A DNA stretch of 64,000 nucleotides from Rhizobium sp. Pop5 (GCF_024721175.1 NZ_CP099399.1:1-64000), one strand, 5' to 3'. Shown: positions 26,914 to 38,151, counted from the first letter of the stretch. Numbers and translations: made by a program. The notes: a model not told the origin generated them from the letters alone.

Positions 26914-28494
26914 TCACACGTCCTTTGCCGGGACCGGTTTGCGGTTCAGGTTGCGCCTTATCATGCCGAGATCTGCCCCGCCGATCAGGAAGGCGGCGGC
27001 GAAATAGATCAGCATGGCGATCGCAATCAGCAAGCCAAGGGTGCCAACCTTGGTGAGAAGTGGCGTGCCGGACGCGAGCCAGGGCGCCCAGTATTGCTTG
27101 AGAAAAAGGATGGCGGCGCCCATCGCCGCCGAGGCGACGATCAAAAGGGCGGCGCGCTTTGCGAGCGCCCATTCCCATGTCAGATGACCGCGGCGCAGCA
27201 GCGTGGTGAACAGCAGGACCGTGCTGATCCAGCCGGCGGTGGCTTCGGCGACGGCGATGCCGGGCGCGCCCATATAGGGGAAGAGGGTGAGCGCGGTGGC
27301 GCAGTTGGTCGCGACCGCAATCGCCGAAAAACGCATCGGCGTCTTGGTGTCCTCGCGGGCGTAAAAGCCGGGCTGCAGCGCCTTGATGAGCACGAAGGCG
27401 GGCAGGCCGATGCCGTAGATCGCCAGGATCGAACCGACGACGGCGGTATTTTCCTGGTGGAAGGCGCCGCGCTCGTAGAGCACGCGGATGATCTCATCGG
27501 AGAGAATCCAGAGCGCGAAGGCCGCCGGGATCGTCAGGAACAGGACGAATTCGATCGAGCGGTTCTGCAGGTTTCCGGCCTCTCGCAGGTTGCCGCCCTT
27601 CAATGCCCGGGCAAGTTCAGGCAGGAGCACCACGCCGACGGCGACACCGACGACGCCGAGCGGCAGCTGGTAGATGCGGTCGGCATATTGCAACGCCGCG
27701 ATCGCGCCGTCGCGGGAGGAGGCGATCGCCTGGCCGATCAGCTGGTTGATCTGGGTAATGCCGCCCGTCACGGCGGCCGGCACCGCAAGGATCAGCAGCC
27801 GCTTGACGTTCGGCGTCATCTTCGGGAAGCGGAAGCCGATGCTCATGCCGGCCGCAAGCACGCCGACATAGACGACGGCGAGCTGCAACACGCCGGCGGC
27901 AAGAACGCCCCAGGAGAGATACCAGGCCGTCGCCAGCGGATCGGCACCGGTATAGAGCGAATAGAACAGCGCCCCGATCATCACCACGTTGAGGAAGACG
28001 GGCGCGATCGCGGCAGCGAAGAAATGATGCAGCGAATTCAGCATGCCGCTCATCATCGCGGTTAGCGACATGCACATTAGATAGGGAAACATCACGGCCG
28101 CCATACGGATCGTGATGGAGAATTTGTCGGGATCGTCGGCAAAGCCCGGCGCGATGACGAAGCGCACCAGGAGCGGCATGGCAAGCTCCATCACGATGGT
28201 GATGAGGAGCAGCACCGAAAACAAGACACCGAACACTTCTTCGGAAAAGCGCTTGGCGCCATCCGTGCCGTTCGCCTCAATCTCTTTGGCAAAGAGCGGC
28301 ACGAAGGCAGCGTTGAAAGCCCCTTCGGCAAACAGGCGGCGGAAGAGGTTCGGAAAGCGGAAGGCGGCGTAGAAGACGTCGGCCATCGGCCCGGTGCCGA
28401 GGGCAGCCGCCATCAGCGTTTCGCGGGCGAAGCCGAAGATGCGGCTGCCGAGGGTTGCGCCGCCGACGGTCGCGAATTTCTTGACGAGGCTCAT
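26914..28494 (-). CDS. murJ: Lipid II flippase MurJ
   Basis: MurJ moves lipid II across the inner membrane for peptidoglycan synthesis. The 526-residue protein has about 14 hydrophobic helices, and the N-terminal FATVGGATLGSRIFGFARETLMAAALGTGPMADVFYAAFRFPN block (by position 7-49) is diagnostic of the MviN/MurJ family, including the conserved Arg residues of the cavity. It starts 10 bases after the glnD stop, so it is in the same operon as glnD (mutS, small gene, glnD, murJ). Confidence 0.96.
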   Translation of the reverse strand: MSLVKKFATVGGATLGSRIFGFARETLMAAALGTGPMADVFYAAFRFPNLFRRLFAEGAFNAAFVPLFAKEIEANGTDGAKRFSEEVFGVLFSVLLLITIVMELAMPLLVRFVIAPGFADDPDKFSITIRMAAVMFPYLMCMSLTAMMSGMLNSLHHFFAAAIAPVFLNVVMIGALFYSLYTGADPLATAWYLSWGVLAAGVLQLAVVYVGVLAAGMSIGFRFPKMTPNVKRLLILAVPAAVTGGITQINQLIGQAIASSRDGAIAALQYADRIYQLPLGVVGVAVGVVLLPELARALKGGNLREAGNLQNRSIEFVLFLTIPAAFALWILSDEIIRVLYERGAFHQENTAVVGSILAIYGIGLPAFVLIKALQPGFYAREDTKTPMRFSAIAVATNCATALTLFPYMGAPGIAVAEATAGWISTVLLFTTLLRRGHLTWEWALAKRAALLIVASAAMGAAILFLKQYWAPWLASGTPLLTKVGTLGLLIAIAMLIYFAAAFLIGGADLGMIRRNLNRKPVPAKDV

Positions 28495-28504
28495 GCGTAT
28501 AGGC

Positions 28505-31411
28505 TCATGCGGGAGAACCGGCTTTCTTGTCGGTGGAGGTCGATGTCCTGGCGGTGGCGGCAGGCGCGATGATACCGGAGGGCATGCGCTCGCGCAGTTC
28601 GTCCTCCTCCTCGGCCATGACGGCCTTCAGCCGGGCGGTGATATTGGCGCGCTTGCTGTCGCCTGAGATCTTCTGGCCCACCAGATCGGTGACGTAGAAG
28701 GTGTCGATCACCTTCTCGCCGAAAGTGGTGATGCGGGCCGACTGGATGTCGAGCGACAGATCGGAGAGCACGGCCGTGATCTCCGACAGCAGGCCGGGCC
28801 GGTCGAGGCATTCGACCTCGATGACCGTGAACTTGTTCGACAGGCTGTTGGTGATGTTGACCGACGGCGGGATGACGAAGGCCTTGCTTTTTTTGCGATT
28901 GCGGGTGCGCGTGGCGATGACCTCGGGCAGGCGCTTGCGGCCGGACAGCACGTCCTCGATCATCCGGCCGATCGTAGCGGCACGGCGCAGCTCGTCGGAA
29001 TCGTCGGGAAACTCGCGGCTGACATGGATCGTGTCGAGCGCCCGGCCGTCCGATGTCGTGAAGATCTGTGCATCGACGATGTTGGCGCCGGCCGCCGCGC
29101 AGGCGCCGGCGATGACGGCGAGCAGTCGCGGATGGTCGGGCGACAGCACGGTGATCTCGGTAATCGCGTGGAAACTGTCGGTCCGCACCGTTGTGGCGAG
29201 CGCTTGGCCTGCCTTATCGGCCTGGCGGATGAAATGGGCGTGGCGGACCTGGTCTTCGAGCGGCACGGAGAGCAGGTAGGGCTGGTAATGCAGCTTGGTA
29301 TAGGTGTTGCGGTCCTTCTGGCTCCAGTCGGTGAGTGCTGCATGCAGCGCCTCGGCCGCGGCATTGGCCCGCTCCTTGCGGGAGACCTCCGAAAAGCCGC
29401 CGGCGAGCAGCAGCTCGGTTTCATAATAGAGCGTGCGCAGGAGCTGGCCCTTCCAGCCGTTCCAGACACCCGGGCCGACGGCACGGATATCGCAGATCGT
29501 CAGGATCAGCAGCATCTTCAGCCGGTCGAGCGACTGCACGCGGTCTGCGAAATCGGTGATCGTCTTGCGGTCGGTGAGGTCGCGGGTCTGCGCCACCATC
29601 GACATCGTCAGATGTTCCTCGATCAGCCAGACGACGATCTCGGTCTGCTTCTGCGACAGGCCGAAGCGGGTGCAGAGCTTGCGGGCGACGCGGGCGCCGG
29701 CGATCGAGTGATCCTCGAGGCGGCCCTTTGCGATGTCGTGAAGGAGAACGGCGACATAAAGCGCCTCGCGATCCTCGATGCCTGAGATCAGCTTGTTGGC
29801 AAGCGGATGCAGTTCCTCGGCGCGCGACTTGTCGATCTCCGAGAGAACCTCGACGGTGCGGATCAGATGTTCGTCGACCGTATAGTGGTGATACATGTTG
29901 AACTGCATCATCGCGACGATCTTGCCGAATTCGGGGATGAAGCGGCCGAGCACGCCGGCCTCGTTCATGCGGCGCAGAATGAGCGCTGGATCGCGCTTCG
30001 ACGTCAGGATCGACATGAACAGGCGGTTCGCCTCGTCGTTTTCCCTGAGCTTGTTGTCGATCAGCGCCAGCGAACGGGTGACGCGCTTTAGCGCATCCGG
30101 ATGGAATTCCAGCCCGTTGATGTCGGCGACGTGGAAAAGCCGGATGATGCTAACGGGATCGCGCTTGAAAACCTCGGCATCGGCGAGCGCGATACGGCCG
30201 CGATCTTCGACGAATTCGACGCTGCCGGCGATCTTGCGGTTGCGATGGGTAAAGCGACTGATGACGCCGGTGAGGCCGGGGATCGACTTCGCCTGCTGGT
30301 CCTCAAGCGCGGCGCACAGGATCCGGGTGAGATCGCCGACATCCTTGGCGACGAGGAAGTAGTGCTTCATGAAGCGCTCGACGGCCGAAAGGCCCGGGCG
30401 GGTGTGATAGCCGAAGGCTTCGGCGATCTCGCGCTGGATGTCGAAGGACAGGCGCTCCTCGGCCTTGCCAGTGAGGAAGTGCATATGGCAGCGCACGGCC
30501 CAAAGAAAGTCGTCGGCTTTCTCAAGCAGGCGGTATTCGTGCTTGGACAGGACGCCTAGCTTGACCAGCTCCGCCTGGTCGCGCACGTGATAATAATATT
30601 TCGAGATCCAGAACAGCGTGTGCAGGTCGCGAAGCCCGCCCTTGCCTTCCTTGACGTTCGGCTCGACGAGGTAACGTGTATCGCCGGCCTTGCGGTGGCG
30701 CTCGTCGCGCTCGGCAAGCTTTGCGGCGATGAATTCCGGGCCGGTGCCGGTAACGATTTCCTTGTCGAAGCGCCCTTCGAGCTCGGTTTCCAGCCGCTGC
30801 AGCCCGCAGATGTAACGCATCTCCAGGATGGCGGTGCGGATCGTCATGTCGGATTTGGAAAGCGCGATGCATTCCTCCACCGTGCGGGTGGCGTGGCCGA
30901 CCTTGAAGCCCATGTCCCAGAGCACATAGAGCATGAATTCGACCGCCTTGTGCGTCTCATCCGCCGGTCGTGGCAGGAAGAGGAAGAGCAGGTCGATATC
31001 CGAGCCGGGCGCCAGCGTGTCGCGGCCATAGCCGCCGACCGCGGTGACTGCGAACTTGTCCTTCTGGTGCGGGAAGATGTGGGCGGTGGCGAAATTGTAG
31101 AGGACCGTGATGATCTGGTCCTGCAGCCAGGATATCCGGTAGGCGCAATTGAGGCCGCCACCGTCGGCCATCAGTGCGGCGCGCGCTTTCTGCCGGCCTT
31201 CCGTGCTTGCTTTTTTCAGCACCGCCAGAAGATCGGCGCGCATGACGTCGGGCCGGTTGCGGTTGGCTTCGACAATGGCATCGCATTGCTTATGCAAGAG
31301 CTCGACATCGAGGATATCGGAGAAATCGAGGTCGCGCATCGCTGTCGCCGGGGCGGCTTCCTGTTCATGCCGGGCTGCCTGATCCGGGCTCGCCTCACGT
31401 TTCGTCTGCAT
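28505..31411 (-). CDS. glnD: Bifunctional uridylyltransferase / uridylyl-removing enzyme GlnD
   Basis: GlnD senses glutamine and modifies PII proteins, at the top of the nitrogen control cascade. The 968-residue protein has a nucleotidyltransferase domain with [20 protein letters not shown] (by position about 108-127), an HD domain with LLHDIAKGR near 510, and two C-terminal ACT domains ([20 protein letters not shown] and [19 protein letters not shown]). All three are full. It is in line with nitrogen regulators further right (rpoN, ptsN). It is preceded by a 91-residue unknown gene and followed by murJ. Confidence 0.97.
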   Translation of the reverse strand: MQTKREASPDQAARHEQEAAPATAMRDLDFSDILDVELLHKQCDAIVEANRNRPDVMRADLLAVLKKASTEGRQKARAALMADGGGLNCAYRISWLQDQIITVLYNFATAHIFPHQKDKFAVTAVGGYGRDTLAPGSDIDLLFLFLPRPADETHKAVEFMLYVLWDMGFKVGHATRTVEECIALSKSDMTIRTAILEMRYICGLQRLETELEGRFDKEIVTGTGPEFIAAKLAERDERHRKAGDTRYLVEPNVKEGKGGLRDLHTLFWISKYYYHVRDQAELVKLGVLSKHEYRLLEKADDFLWAVRCHMHFLTGKAEERLSFDIQREIAEAFGYHTRPGLSAVERFMKHYFLVAKDVGDLTRILCAALEDQQAKSIPGLTGVISRFTHRNRKIAGSVEFVEDRGRIALADAEVFKRDPVSIIRLFHVADINGLEFHPDALKRVTRSLALIDNKLRENDEANRLFMSILTSKRDPALILRRMNEAGVLGRFIPEFGKIVAMMQFNMYHHYTVDEHLIRTVEVLSEIDKSRAEELHPLANKLISGIEDREALYVAVLLHDIAKGRLEDHSIAGARVARKLCTRFGLSQKQTEIVVWLIEEHLTMSMVAQTRDLTDRKTITDFADRVQSLDRLKMLLILTICDIRAVGPGVWNGWKGQLLRTLYYETELLLAGGFSEVSRKERANAAAEALHAALTDWSQKDRNTYTKLHYQPYLLSVPLEDQVRHAHFIRQADKAGQALATTVRTDSFHAITEITVLSPDHPRLLAVIAGACAAAGANIVDAQIFTTSDGRALDTIHVSREFPDDSDELRRAATIGRMIEDVLSGRKRLPEVIATRTRNRKKSKAFVIPPSVNITNSLSNKFTVIEVECLDRPGLLSEITAVLSDLSLDIQSARITTFGEKVIDTFYVTDLVGQKISGDSKRANITARLKAVMAEEEDELRERMPSGIIAPAATARTSTSTDKKAGSPA

Positions 31412-31538
31412 GCGCTATAACCTCTTTGCCCGGCGATTGACACGGGCCTTCATACTGCAAGAACCTTTAAATTTGGCGAAATGGTGTTGGCAAGCCGCAG
31501 TGCGGCCTGATGCAACAGCACCCTCCTGCCCGAAAAAC

Positions 31539-31814
31539 TCAGGAGGCGGCCCGCGCATTGAGCAAATGCAGCACCTGGCGGGTTTCGCGCATGATCTCCT
31601 CAAGCGTCTGCCTGTCGCATTCGCGGTAGCCCGCCTTGGCGATCGACGTTCCGAGCTCGCAGATCATAGCGCAACTACGCGCAATTTTCAGCATGCCGAT
31701 CGGCGAAGTCCAGCCGCGCGCATTGCGATCCTTGTCTGCGCGCCGCATCGTGTCGAGCATGGAGCAGATGAGCGACAGGCGCTCGGTTTCGCGAACCAGT
31801 TTTTCCATGAACAT
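31539..31814 (-). CDS. Small conserved-looking hypothetical protein
   Basis: I do not recognise this 91-residue protein. It is mostly helical by appearance, with basic stretches (DTMRRADKDRNARG) and a hydrophobic helix-like middle (IGMLKIARSCAMICELGTSIA, about residues 39-59) holding two Cys, and no signal peptide. AGGAG lies 6 bases upstream of the ATG at 31814, which itself begins 9 bases after the mutS stop, so it is likely translated as part of mutS-this gene-glnD-murJ. The good ribosome binding site and tight spacing support a real gene. Confidence 0.6.
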   Translation of the reverse strand: MFMEKLVRETERLSLICSMLDTMRRADKDRNARGWTSPIGMLKIARSCAMICELGTSIAKAGYRECDRQTLEEIMRETRQVLHLLNARAAS

Positions 31815-31823
31815 GGGTCGCTC

Positions 31824-34550
31824 CTATTTCAGCTTCTTCTTGAGATCGTAAAGCGCATCCAGCGCCTCGCGCGGCGTCATGTCGTCGAGGCTCATCGCCT
31901 TCAGCGTCTCTTCGACCTTGGACGGGCCGCGGGCCGTCTCCTCGCGGCGCACCGCCACCTGGAAGAGCGGCAGATCGTCGATCAGCTGGCTTGCCGGGTT
32001 CTTGCGGTCGGCGTCTTCGAGGCGGGTCAGCACGTCACGGGCGCGCGCCACAACTGAGGCCGGAAGTCCGGCAAGGCGGGCGACCTGGATGCCGTAGGAG
32101 CGGTCCGCCGCGCCCGGCCCGACCTCGTGCAGGAAGATGACGTCGCCGTCCCACTCCTTGACGCGCATCGTGGCGTTCGATAGCCGGCCAAGCTTTTCCG
32201 AAAGCACGGTCAGTTCATGGAAATGCGTGGCGAAGAGGCCGCGGCAGCGATTGGCCTCATGCAGGTGCTCGACAGCAGCCCAGGCGATCGAAAGGCCGTC
32301 GAAGGTGGCCGTGCCACGGCCGATTTCATCCAGGATGACGAGGGAACGATCGCTCGCCTGGTTGAGGATCGCCGCCGTCTCCACCATCTCGACCATGAAG
32401 GTGGAGCGCCCGCGCGCGAGATCGTCGGATGCGCCGACGCGCGAGAACAGCCGGTCGACGATGCCGATATGGGCCGACGTCGCAGGCACGAAGGAGCCCA
32501 TCTGCGCCATGATCGATATCAGCGCATTCTGGCGCAGGAAGGTCGACTTACCGCCCATGTTGGGGCCGGTCAGCAGCCAGATCGCGCCGTCCTTGTCGTC
32601 GGTCTTTGGCGAGAGATCACAATTGTTGGCGACGAAAGGGCCGCCCGCCTGCCGCCGCAGCGCCTGCTCGACGACGGGATGACGCCCGCCTTCGATGGCA
32701 AACATCTTCGAACCATCGACCTGCGGCCGGCAGTAGGCCTGCTCTTCGGCCAGAAGCGCGAGACCGGCGGCGACGTCGATGACAGCAAGCGCCCGCGCGC
32801 CCGCCTTGATCGCCTCGGCCTCCGCAACGACGGCGGCGGTCATCCTGTTGAAGGCTTCGAGTTCGATCGAAAGCGCCCGGTCGGCGGCGTTGGCAATGCG
32901 GCTTTCCAGATCGGCAAGTTCTGTCGTGGTGAAGCGCATGGCGCTCGCCATCGTCTGGCGATGGATGAAGCGGGCTTTCGCTTCCGCCGTATCCGTCATC
33001 GGCCCGGCATTGCCGGCCATCACCTCGATGAAATAGCCGAGGATGTTGTTGTGCTTGATCTTCAGCGACCGGATGCCGGTCTCCTCGGCATATTGCAACT
33101 GCAGGCCGGCGATCACACGGCGCGATTGGTCACGCAGCGCCCGGACCTCGTCGAGTTCGGCATTGGCGCCGTCGCGCAGGAAGCCGCCGTCGCGCTTCAG
33201 GAGCGGCAATTCCTCGGCAAGCGTCTCGGCAAGCAGGTTTTCCAACGCCGCGGGAAGGGCTCTCAGGCCGGACAGCGCCTCGTCCAGTTCCTCGGGCAAC
33301 ATCGCTTTTCCGAGCAGATCCGCAAGGCCGCCGGCGACTTGGAGGCCTTGGCGGATCGCCGAGAGATCGCGCGGGCCGCCGCGGTCGAGCGCCAGCCGGG
33401 AGAGCGCTCTCGGCATGTCGGGCACGTGCTTTAGGTTGTCACGCAGATTGCCGCAGAGCGAGGGCTCATCGATCAGGAAGCCGATCGAATCGAGCCGCGC
33501 GTTGATGCGAACGGGGTCGGTGAGCGGCGACATCAGCCGTTCGGCGAGGAGCCGCGCGCCGCCGCCGGTGACGGTGCGGTCGATCGCCTTCAGGAGCGAG
33601 CCGTTGCGATCGCCGGAGAGCGTGCGCGCCAGTTCCAGATTGGCCCGCGTCGCCGGATCGATGAACAGCGTCGAAGCAGCACTTTCCCGCTCGGGCTTTC
33701 CAAGCGGCGGACGCTCGGCGATCTGCGTCTTTTCGACATAGGCGACGGCGGCAGCCGCCGCGGCGAGTTCGGCGCGCGAAAAGGTGCCGAAGCCGTCGAG
33801 TGTGGCGACGCCGAAATAGCGCGCGATCCGGCCTTCGGCGCTGGCGCTGTCGAAGAGCACCGCCGGCTGCGGCACGGCGGTGCGGCCGAGCACGTCGAAG
33901 ACAGGCTTAAGTTCGGGATCGTGGAATATCGTATCGGGCAGGATCAGTTCACGTGGATCGATGCGCAGGATATCGGCAAGCAGCCGCGAGGCTTCCGTCT
34001 CGGCCAGCCGGAAGACGCCGGTGGAAATATCGATCCAGGCAAGCGCCAGCGCCGGCTCTGCTCCGCCGCGAATGCGGGTAAGCGCCATCAGATAGTTGGA
34101 TTCCGAGGGCGAAAGCAGCTTCTCCTCGGTGATCGTGCCCGGTGTGACCAAGCGCACGACATCGCGCTTGACGACCGATTTGCCGCCGCGCTTCTTGGCC
34201 TCGGCCGGATCCTCGATCTGCTCGCAGACGGCGACGCGGAAGCCGAGCGCAATCAGCTTCTGCAGATAGTCGTCGGCCGCATGCACGGGAACGCCGCACA
34301 TCGGGATATCCTGGCCCATGTGCTGGCCGCGCTTCGTCAGCGTGATGCCGAGCGCGCGGGCGGCTTCCAGAGCATCCTCGAAGAACAGCTCGTAAAAGTC
34401 GCCCATGCGATAGAAGAGCAGCGAACCCGGATTGTTCGCCTTGATCTCGATATACTGTTCCATCATCGGCGTGGCCGAGGCACGGCTTTCCGCCGTGGCA
34501 AGCTCGGCGGCCGAAAAGGCTTCATTCCCGGTATCTATTCGTGCGTTCAC
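31824..34550 (-). CDS. mutS: DNA mismatch repair protein MutS
   Basis: MutS recognises mismatches and starts repair. The 908-residue protein has the mismatch-binding domain with [15 protein letters not shown] (the Phe-x-Glu finger lies in this region), core and lever domains, and the ATPase with [13 protein letters not shown] (Walker A) and [22 protein letters not shown] (by position about 727-748). The start at 34550 is a GTG with no strong ribosome binding site; a later ATG pair at 34463-34466 is possible. Length is normal. It leads a leftward operon with a small gene, glnD and murJ. Confidence 0.95.
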   Translation of the reverse strand: MNARIDTGNEAFSAAELATAESRASATPMMEQYIEIKANNPGSLLFYRMGDFYELFFEDALEAARALGITLTKRGQHMGQDIPMCGVPVHAADDYLQKLIALGFRVAVCEQIEDPAEAKKRGGKSVVKRDVVRLVTPGTITEEKLLSPSESNYLMALTRIRGGAEPALALAWIDISTGVFRLAETEASRLLADILRIDPRELILPDTIFHDPELKPVFDVLGRTAVPQPAVLFDSASAEGRIARYFGVATLDGFGTFSRAELAAAAAAVAYVEKTQIAERPPLGKPERESAASTLFIDPATRANLELARTLSGDRNGSLLKAIDRTVTGGGARLLAERLMSPLTDPVRINARLDSIGFLIDEPSLCGNLRDNLKHVPDMPRALSRLALDRGGPRDLSAIRQGLQVAGGLADLLGKAMLPEELDEALSGLRALPAALENLLAETLAEELPLLKRDGGFLRDGANAELDEVRALRDQSRRVIAGLQLQYAEETGIRSLKIKHNNILGYFIEVMAGNAGPMTDTAEAKARFIHRQTMASAMRFTTTELADLESRIANAADRALSIELEAFNRMTAAVVAEAEAIKAGARALAVIDVAAGLALLAEEQAYCRPQVDGSKMFAIEGGRHPVVEQALRRQAGGPFVANNCDLSPKTDDKDGAIWLLTGPNMGGKSTFLRQNALISIMAQMGSFVPATSAHIGIVDRLFSRVGASDDLARGRSTFMVEMVETAAILNQASDRSLVILDEIGRGTATFDGLSIAWAAVEHLHEANRCRGLFATHFHELTVLSEKLGRLSNATMRVKEWDGDVIFLHEVGPGAADRSYGIQVARLAGLPASVVARARDVLTRLEDADRKNPASQLIDDLPLFQVAVRREETARGPSKVEETLKAMSLDDMTPREALDALYDLKKKLK

Positions 34551-34663
34551 GGAGGTGCAGTTTTTCCCAAAAAAACAGGTGCCAACCCTATCCGCGCGCC
34601 GCTATAGATGACAACAGCATTTGAGGAAGAGCAAAGCGTCGCCCACAGGACGTTGGAGGATTT

Positions 34664-36949
34664 ATGCCCGATATCGATAAGAAGGACCGGCCGGTGACCT
34701 CTGTGACCGACCAGGAGGCGCTCGAATTTCACGCCATGGGCCGCCCCGGCAAGTTGGAAGTCGTCCCGACCAAGCCGATGGCGACGCAGCGCGACCTCTC
34801 GCTCGCCTATTCCCCGGGCGTCGCTGTCCCCGTGAAGGCGATCGCCGCCGATCCGCAGACCGCCTATGATTATACGGCCCGTGGCAACATGGTCGCCGTC
34901 ATTTCCAACGGCACGGCAATCCTCGGCCTCGGCAATCTCGGCGCGCTTGCCTCCAAGCCGGTCATGGAAGGCAAGTCGGTGCTCTTCAAGCGCTTCGCCG
35001 ATGTCGATTCCATTGACCTCGAGATCGACACCGAAAATGTCGATGAGTTCATCAACTGCGTGCGCTTCCTCGGCCCCTCCTTCGGCGGCATCAATCTTGA
35101 GGATATCAAGGCGCCTGATTGTTTCGTCATCGAAAGCCGGCTGCGTGAGCTGATGGATATTCCCGTCTTTCACGACGACCAGCACGGAACGGCGATCATT
35201 GCCGCCGCTGGCTTGATCAATGCGCTGGAGCTGACCGGCCGCGATCTGAAGACGACAAAGCTTGTCTGCAATGGCGCGGGGGCTGCAGCGATCGCCTGCG
35301 TCGAACTCATCAAGGCGATGGGTTTTGCGCCAGAGAATATCATTCTGTGCGATACCAAGGGCGTCATCTATCAGGGCCGCACCGAGGGCATGAACCAGTG
35401 GAAATCGGCGCATGCGGCCAAGACCGACACGCGTACGCTGGCAGAGGCGATGAAGGGTGCGGACGTCATTTTCGGCCTGTCGCAGAAGGGTGCGTTCTCA
35501 GCCGACATGATCCGCTCGATGGCGGACCGGCCGATCATTTTCGCCATGGCCAATCCCGATCCCGAGATCACGCCGGAAGAGGTGGCGCGCATTCGCGACG
35601 ACGCCATCATGGCGACCGGCCGTTCCGACTATCCGAACCAGGTCAACAACGTCCTCGGCTTTCCCTATATCTTCCGCGGCGCGCTCGATGTCCGTGCCTC
35701 CACCATCAACGACGCGATGAAGATCGCCGCCGTCAAGGCGCTGGCAAATCTCGCCCGCGAGGACGTGCCCGATGACGTGGTCGCCGCCTACCAGGGCAAC
35801 CGGCCGCGTTTCGGGGCGCAATACATCATTCCCGTTCCCTTCGATCCGCGACTGATCTCGGCGATCCCGGTTGCGGTCGCCGAGGCTGCGATCGAAAGCG
35901 GTGTGGCCCGCAAGGTCATCACCGACATGGCGGGTTATGCCCGCGAGCTTTCGGCGCGCCGCGATCCGATCGCCTCGACACTCGCCAGCCTCTACGAGCG
36001 CGTCCGCCGCCGCCCGAAGCGGATTGTCTTTGCCGAAGCCGAGGAAGAACAGGTCCTGCGCGCCGCGCTGTCTTATGCCAACCAGCAGCTCGGCACCGCC
36101 ATCCTGCTCGGCCGCGAGGATCTGATCCGGGCGACAGCCGAACGCGCCGGGATCGATCTCAACCGGCCGGGACTGGAGATCGTCAATGCCCGTATCTCGA
36201 CCCGCGTCGAGGCCTATATCGACTATCTCTATGCGAGGCTTCAGCGGCACGGCTATCTCCACCGCGATGCCCAACGCCTGATCCACAACGACCGCAACCA
36301 CTTCGCCGCCACCATGGTGGCATTGGGCGACGCAGACGGCATGGTGACGGGCATCACCCGCAACTATTCCACTGCGCTCGAAGATGTGCGCCGCTGCATC
36401 GACGAGAAGCCCGGCCATCGGGTCATCGGCGTGTCGCTGGCGCTCTGCCGCGGCCGCACGGTCTTCGTCGCCGATACGGCGGTGCATGACATGCCGACGG
36501 CCGAGCAGCTTGCCGATATCGCCGAGGAAGCCGCCGGTCTCGCGCGCCGCATGGGCTATCAGCCGCGCGTCGCCATGCTGGCTTATTCCACCTTCGGCCA
36601 TCCCTCGGGCGAACGCTCCGAGCGAGTGCGCGAGGCGGTGAAGATCCTCGACAAGCGCCGCGTCGATTTCGAATATGATGGCGAGATGGCGGCCGATGTC
36701 GCGCTGAACCGCAAGGTGATGGAGCAGTATCCCTTCTGCCGCCTTTCCGGTCCCGCCAACGTACTCGTCATGCCGGCCTTCCACTCGGCCTCGATCTCGA
36801 CCAAGATGCTGCAGGAACTCGGCGGCTCGACGGTGATCGGCCCGATCCTCGTCGGCCTTGACAAGGCCGTGCAGATCACCTCGATGGGCGCCAAGGACAG
36901 CGATATCGTCAATATGGCGGCGATTGCCGCCTACGGGGCGGGTTCGTAA
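34664..36949 (+). CDS. tme: NADP-dependent malic enzyme with C-terminal phosphotransacetylase domain (Tme-like)
   Basis: This enzyme oxidatively decarboxylates malate to pyruvate and supplies NADPH. The 761-residue protein has an N-terminal malic enzyme part (SLAYSPGVAVPVKAIA, FHDDQHGTAIIAAAGLINAL, NAD(P)-binding LVCNGAGAAAIAC) and a C-terminal half (about 430-755) that resembles phosphotransacetylase, the chimeric form common in rhizobia. Context next to mutS matches the tme (NADP) locus of S. meliloti and not dme (NAD); the cofactor is by synteny. GGAGG precedes the ATG. In symbiosis malic enzyme feeds dicarboxylate carbon to pyruvate. A strong terminator follows. Confidence 0.9.
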   Translation: MPDIDKKDRPVTSVTDQEALEFHAMGRPGKLEVVPTKPMATQRDLSLAYSPGVAVPVKAIAADPQTAYDYTARGNMVAVISNGTAILGLGNLGALASKPVMEGKSVLFKRFADVDSIDLEIDTENVDEFINCVRFLGPSFGGINLEDIKAPDCFVIESRLRELMDIPVFHDDQHGTAIIAAAGLINALELTGRDLKTTKLVCNGAGAAAIACVELIKAMGFAPENIILCDTKGVIYQGRTEGMNQWKSAHAAKTDTRTLAEAMKGADVIFGLSQKGAFSADMIRSMADRPIIFAMANPDPEITPEEVARIRDDAIMATGRSDYPNQVNNVLGFPYIFRGALDVRASTINDAMKIAAVKALANLAREDVPDDVVAAYQGNRPRFGAQYIIPVPFDPRLISAIPVAVAEAAIESGVARKVITDMAGYARELSARRDPIASTLASLYERVRRRPKRIVFAEAEEEQVLRAALSYANQQLGTAILLGREDLIRATAERAGIDLNRPGLEIVNARISTRVEAYIDYLYARLQRHGYLHRDAQRLIHNDRNHFAATMVALGDADGMVTGITRNYSTALEDVRRCIDEKPGHRVIGVSLALCRGRTVFVADTAVHDMPTAEQLADIAEEAAGLARRMGYQPRVAMLAYSTFGHPSGERSERVREAVKILDKRRVDFEYDGEMAADVALNRKVMEQYPFCRLSGPANVLVMPAFHSASISTKMLQELGGSTVIGPILVGLDKAVQITSMGAKDSDIVNMAAIAAYGAGS

Positions 36950-36980
36950 AGGTCATCTGTCGCATATGAGATGGATTGCG

Positions 36981-37017
36981 TGCCCGGCTGACAGTGCGTC
37001 CGCCGGGCATATTTTTT
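36981..37017 (+). terminator. Rho-independent terminator of tme
   Basis: TGCCCGGC (36981-36988) pairs with GCCGGGCA (37002-37009) around a 13-base loop, followed by TATTTTTT to 37017. It starts 31 bases after the tme stop codon. Confidence 0.75.
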
Positions 37018-37163
37018 CCGCAATTGAGATGTGCGCGGGGCAATTCGGTCCGGGAGATCTCCCGACCTCTCCAATCCCATCCACGTCTCGTGTGGCACGT
37101 CCCATCGCCCCGTTGCAGAGAGAGGGTGAGGGTAGCCATCGGAGCTGCTTCGCCTGAAACGGT

Positions 37164-38042
37164 CTAGCTCGCAAAGCGGCCGGCGTCAGCGCCGTAGTAA
37201 TTCAAGTAGCGGTCCGAAATGCTGGAGATCGGCAGCACGATCAGCACGTCGGTCGTGTTGAAGGCGTGATCGACGACAGCGCTGGAACCGACCATTGCGC
37301 CGAGGCGCAGATAACCCTTGATGAGCGGCGGCAGGGCCATCAGCGCCCGCTTCGGGTTGACGGCTTCGACCGGCATCAGGTCCATATTGCGGGCGAGATG
37401 CGGCAGGGCTCCGACAGCCCATTCGTCCTTCGCCAGCACGGTGTGGTAAAGGAAGGACAGCGCCAGCGCATGGCTTTCGAGATAGACGCCGGGGAAGGAC
37501 GCGCAACCGAACATGGCGCTGACGCCGTGCTTCAGCGCATAGGCCCAGTTCCCCTGCCACAGAAGCTCGACCGTGCGCTTGGTGCGGTATTCCGGCAGAA
37601 CGCAGGAACGGCCGAGTTCCATGAAACGCTTTTCTGGATGCTTGGCGAGAAGGCTCTCGATTTCGAATTCGGAAGCCGAGTAAAAACCGCCATTGGCGAT
37701 GGCGACATCCTGACGCAGCAGCCGGTAAGTGCCGACGATCTGGTCTTCCGGATCGCCCTCGATCGTGCGGTCGAGAACCAGAAGATGGTCGCAGAAAGCA
37801 TCATATGCATCGACGTCGCGTTCGCGGCGCATGGCTTCCGGCGGCAGCTGCGCCTTCATTTCATTGACGAAAACGCGGTAGCGCACGGCCTGGGCGGCAT
37901 CGATCTCGCGCGCGGTGCGGGCGAGGCGGGTTTCCAGATTGCCGATGCGGCCGAGAATATCGCCGTCCTTCTGCACAGCAGCCGTCTGGGGGCGTGCAGC
38001 CTCCGCGGTGGTGTCATGATTCAGGATGTCGATGGAGGACAT
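37164..38042 (-). CDS. olsB: L-ornithine N(alpha)-acyltransferase OlsB
   Basis: OlsB makes lyso-ornithine lipid by linking a 3-hydroxy fatty acid from acyl-ACP to the alpha amino group of ornithine, the first step of ornithine lipid synthesis. The 292-residue protein is a member of the GNAT-like OlsB/hemolysin-type family, with QAVRYRVFVNEM near residue 50, FMELGRSCVLPEYRTKRTVELLW (by position about 141-163) and GCASFPGVYLESHALALSFL. Context (next to tme) matches olsB of S. meliloti. The start has a GGGAGA ribosome binding site. A PHO-box-like site about 48 bases upstream suggests induction by phosphate limitation. OlsA, the second enzyme, is encoded at 18.4-19.2 kb. Confidence 0.92.
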   Translation of the reverse strand: MSSIDILNHDTTAEAARPQTAAVQKDGDILGRIGNLETRLARTAREIDAAQAVRYRVFVNEMKAQLPPEAMRRERDVDAYDAFCDHLLVLDRTIEGDPEDQIVGTYRLLRQDVAIANGGFYSASEFEIESLLAKHPEKRFMELGRSCVLPEYRTKRTVELLWQGNWAYALKHGVSAMFGCASFPGVYLESHALALSFLYHTVLAKDEWAVGALPHLARNMDLMPVEAVNPKRALMALPPLIKGYLRLGAMVGSSAVVDHAFNTTDVLIVLPISSISDRYLNYYGADAGRFAS

Positions 38043-38089
38043 GGCGATTCTCCCGTTGCCGGCTTATCGACGCCATAAAACACTTCTAT

Positions 38090-38107
38090 ACGACAGGAAA
38101 GTGACAT
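38090..38107 (-). promoter_or_regulatory. PHO-box-like site upstream of olsB
   Basis: On the minus strand ATGTCAC-TTTC-CTGTCGT is a tandem of two 7-bp repeats with a 4-base spacer, matching CTGTCAY-N4-CTGTCAY with one mismatch in each half. TTTATG lies about 10 bases downstream as a possible -10. PhoB control of ornithine lipid genes fits known phosphate responses of rhizobia. Confidence 0.5.
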
Positions 38108-38151
38108 AATGCATTTCACAACGCAAGAAGCGTGCCGGTTCCCGCGGCGCC

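Noticed and set aside
35498..36784. A 428-residue minus-strand frame over tme
   Set aside because: Antisense to the malic enzyme gene, which has complete motifs on the plus strand.
37020..37163. Possible RIME-type mosaic repeat between tme and olsB
   Set aside because: GAGAGGGTGAGGG-like bases are suggestive, but the matching inverted arm is too degraded to call.
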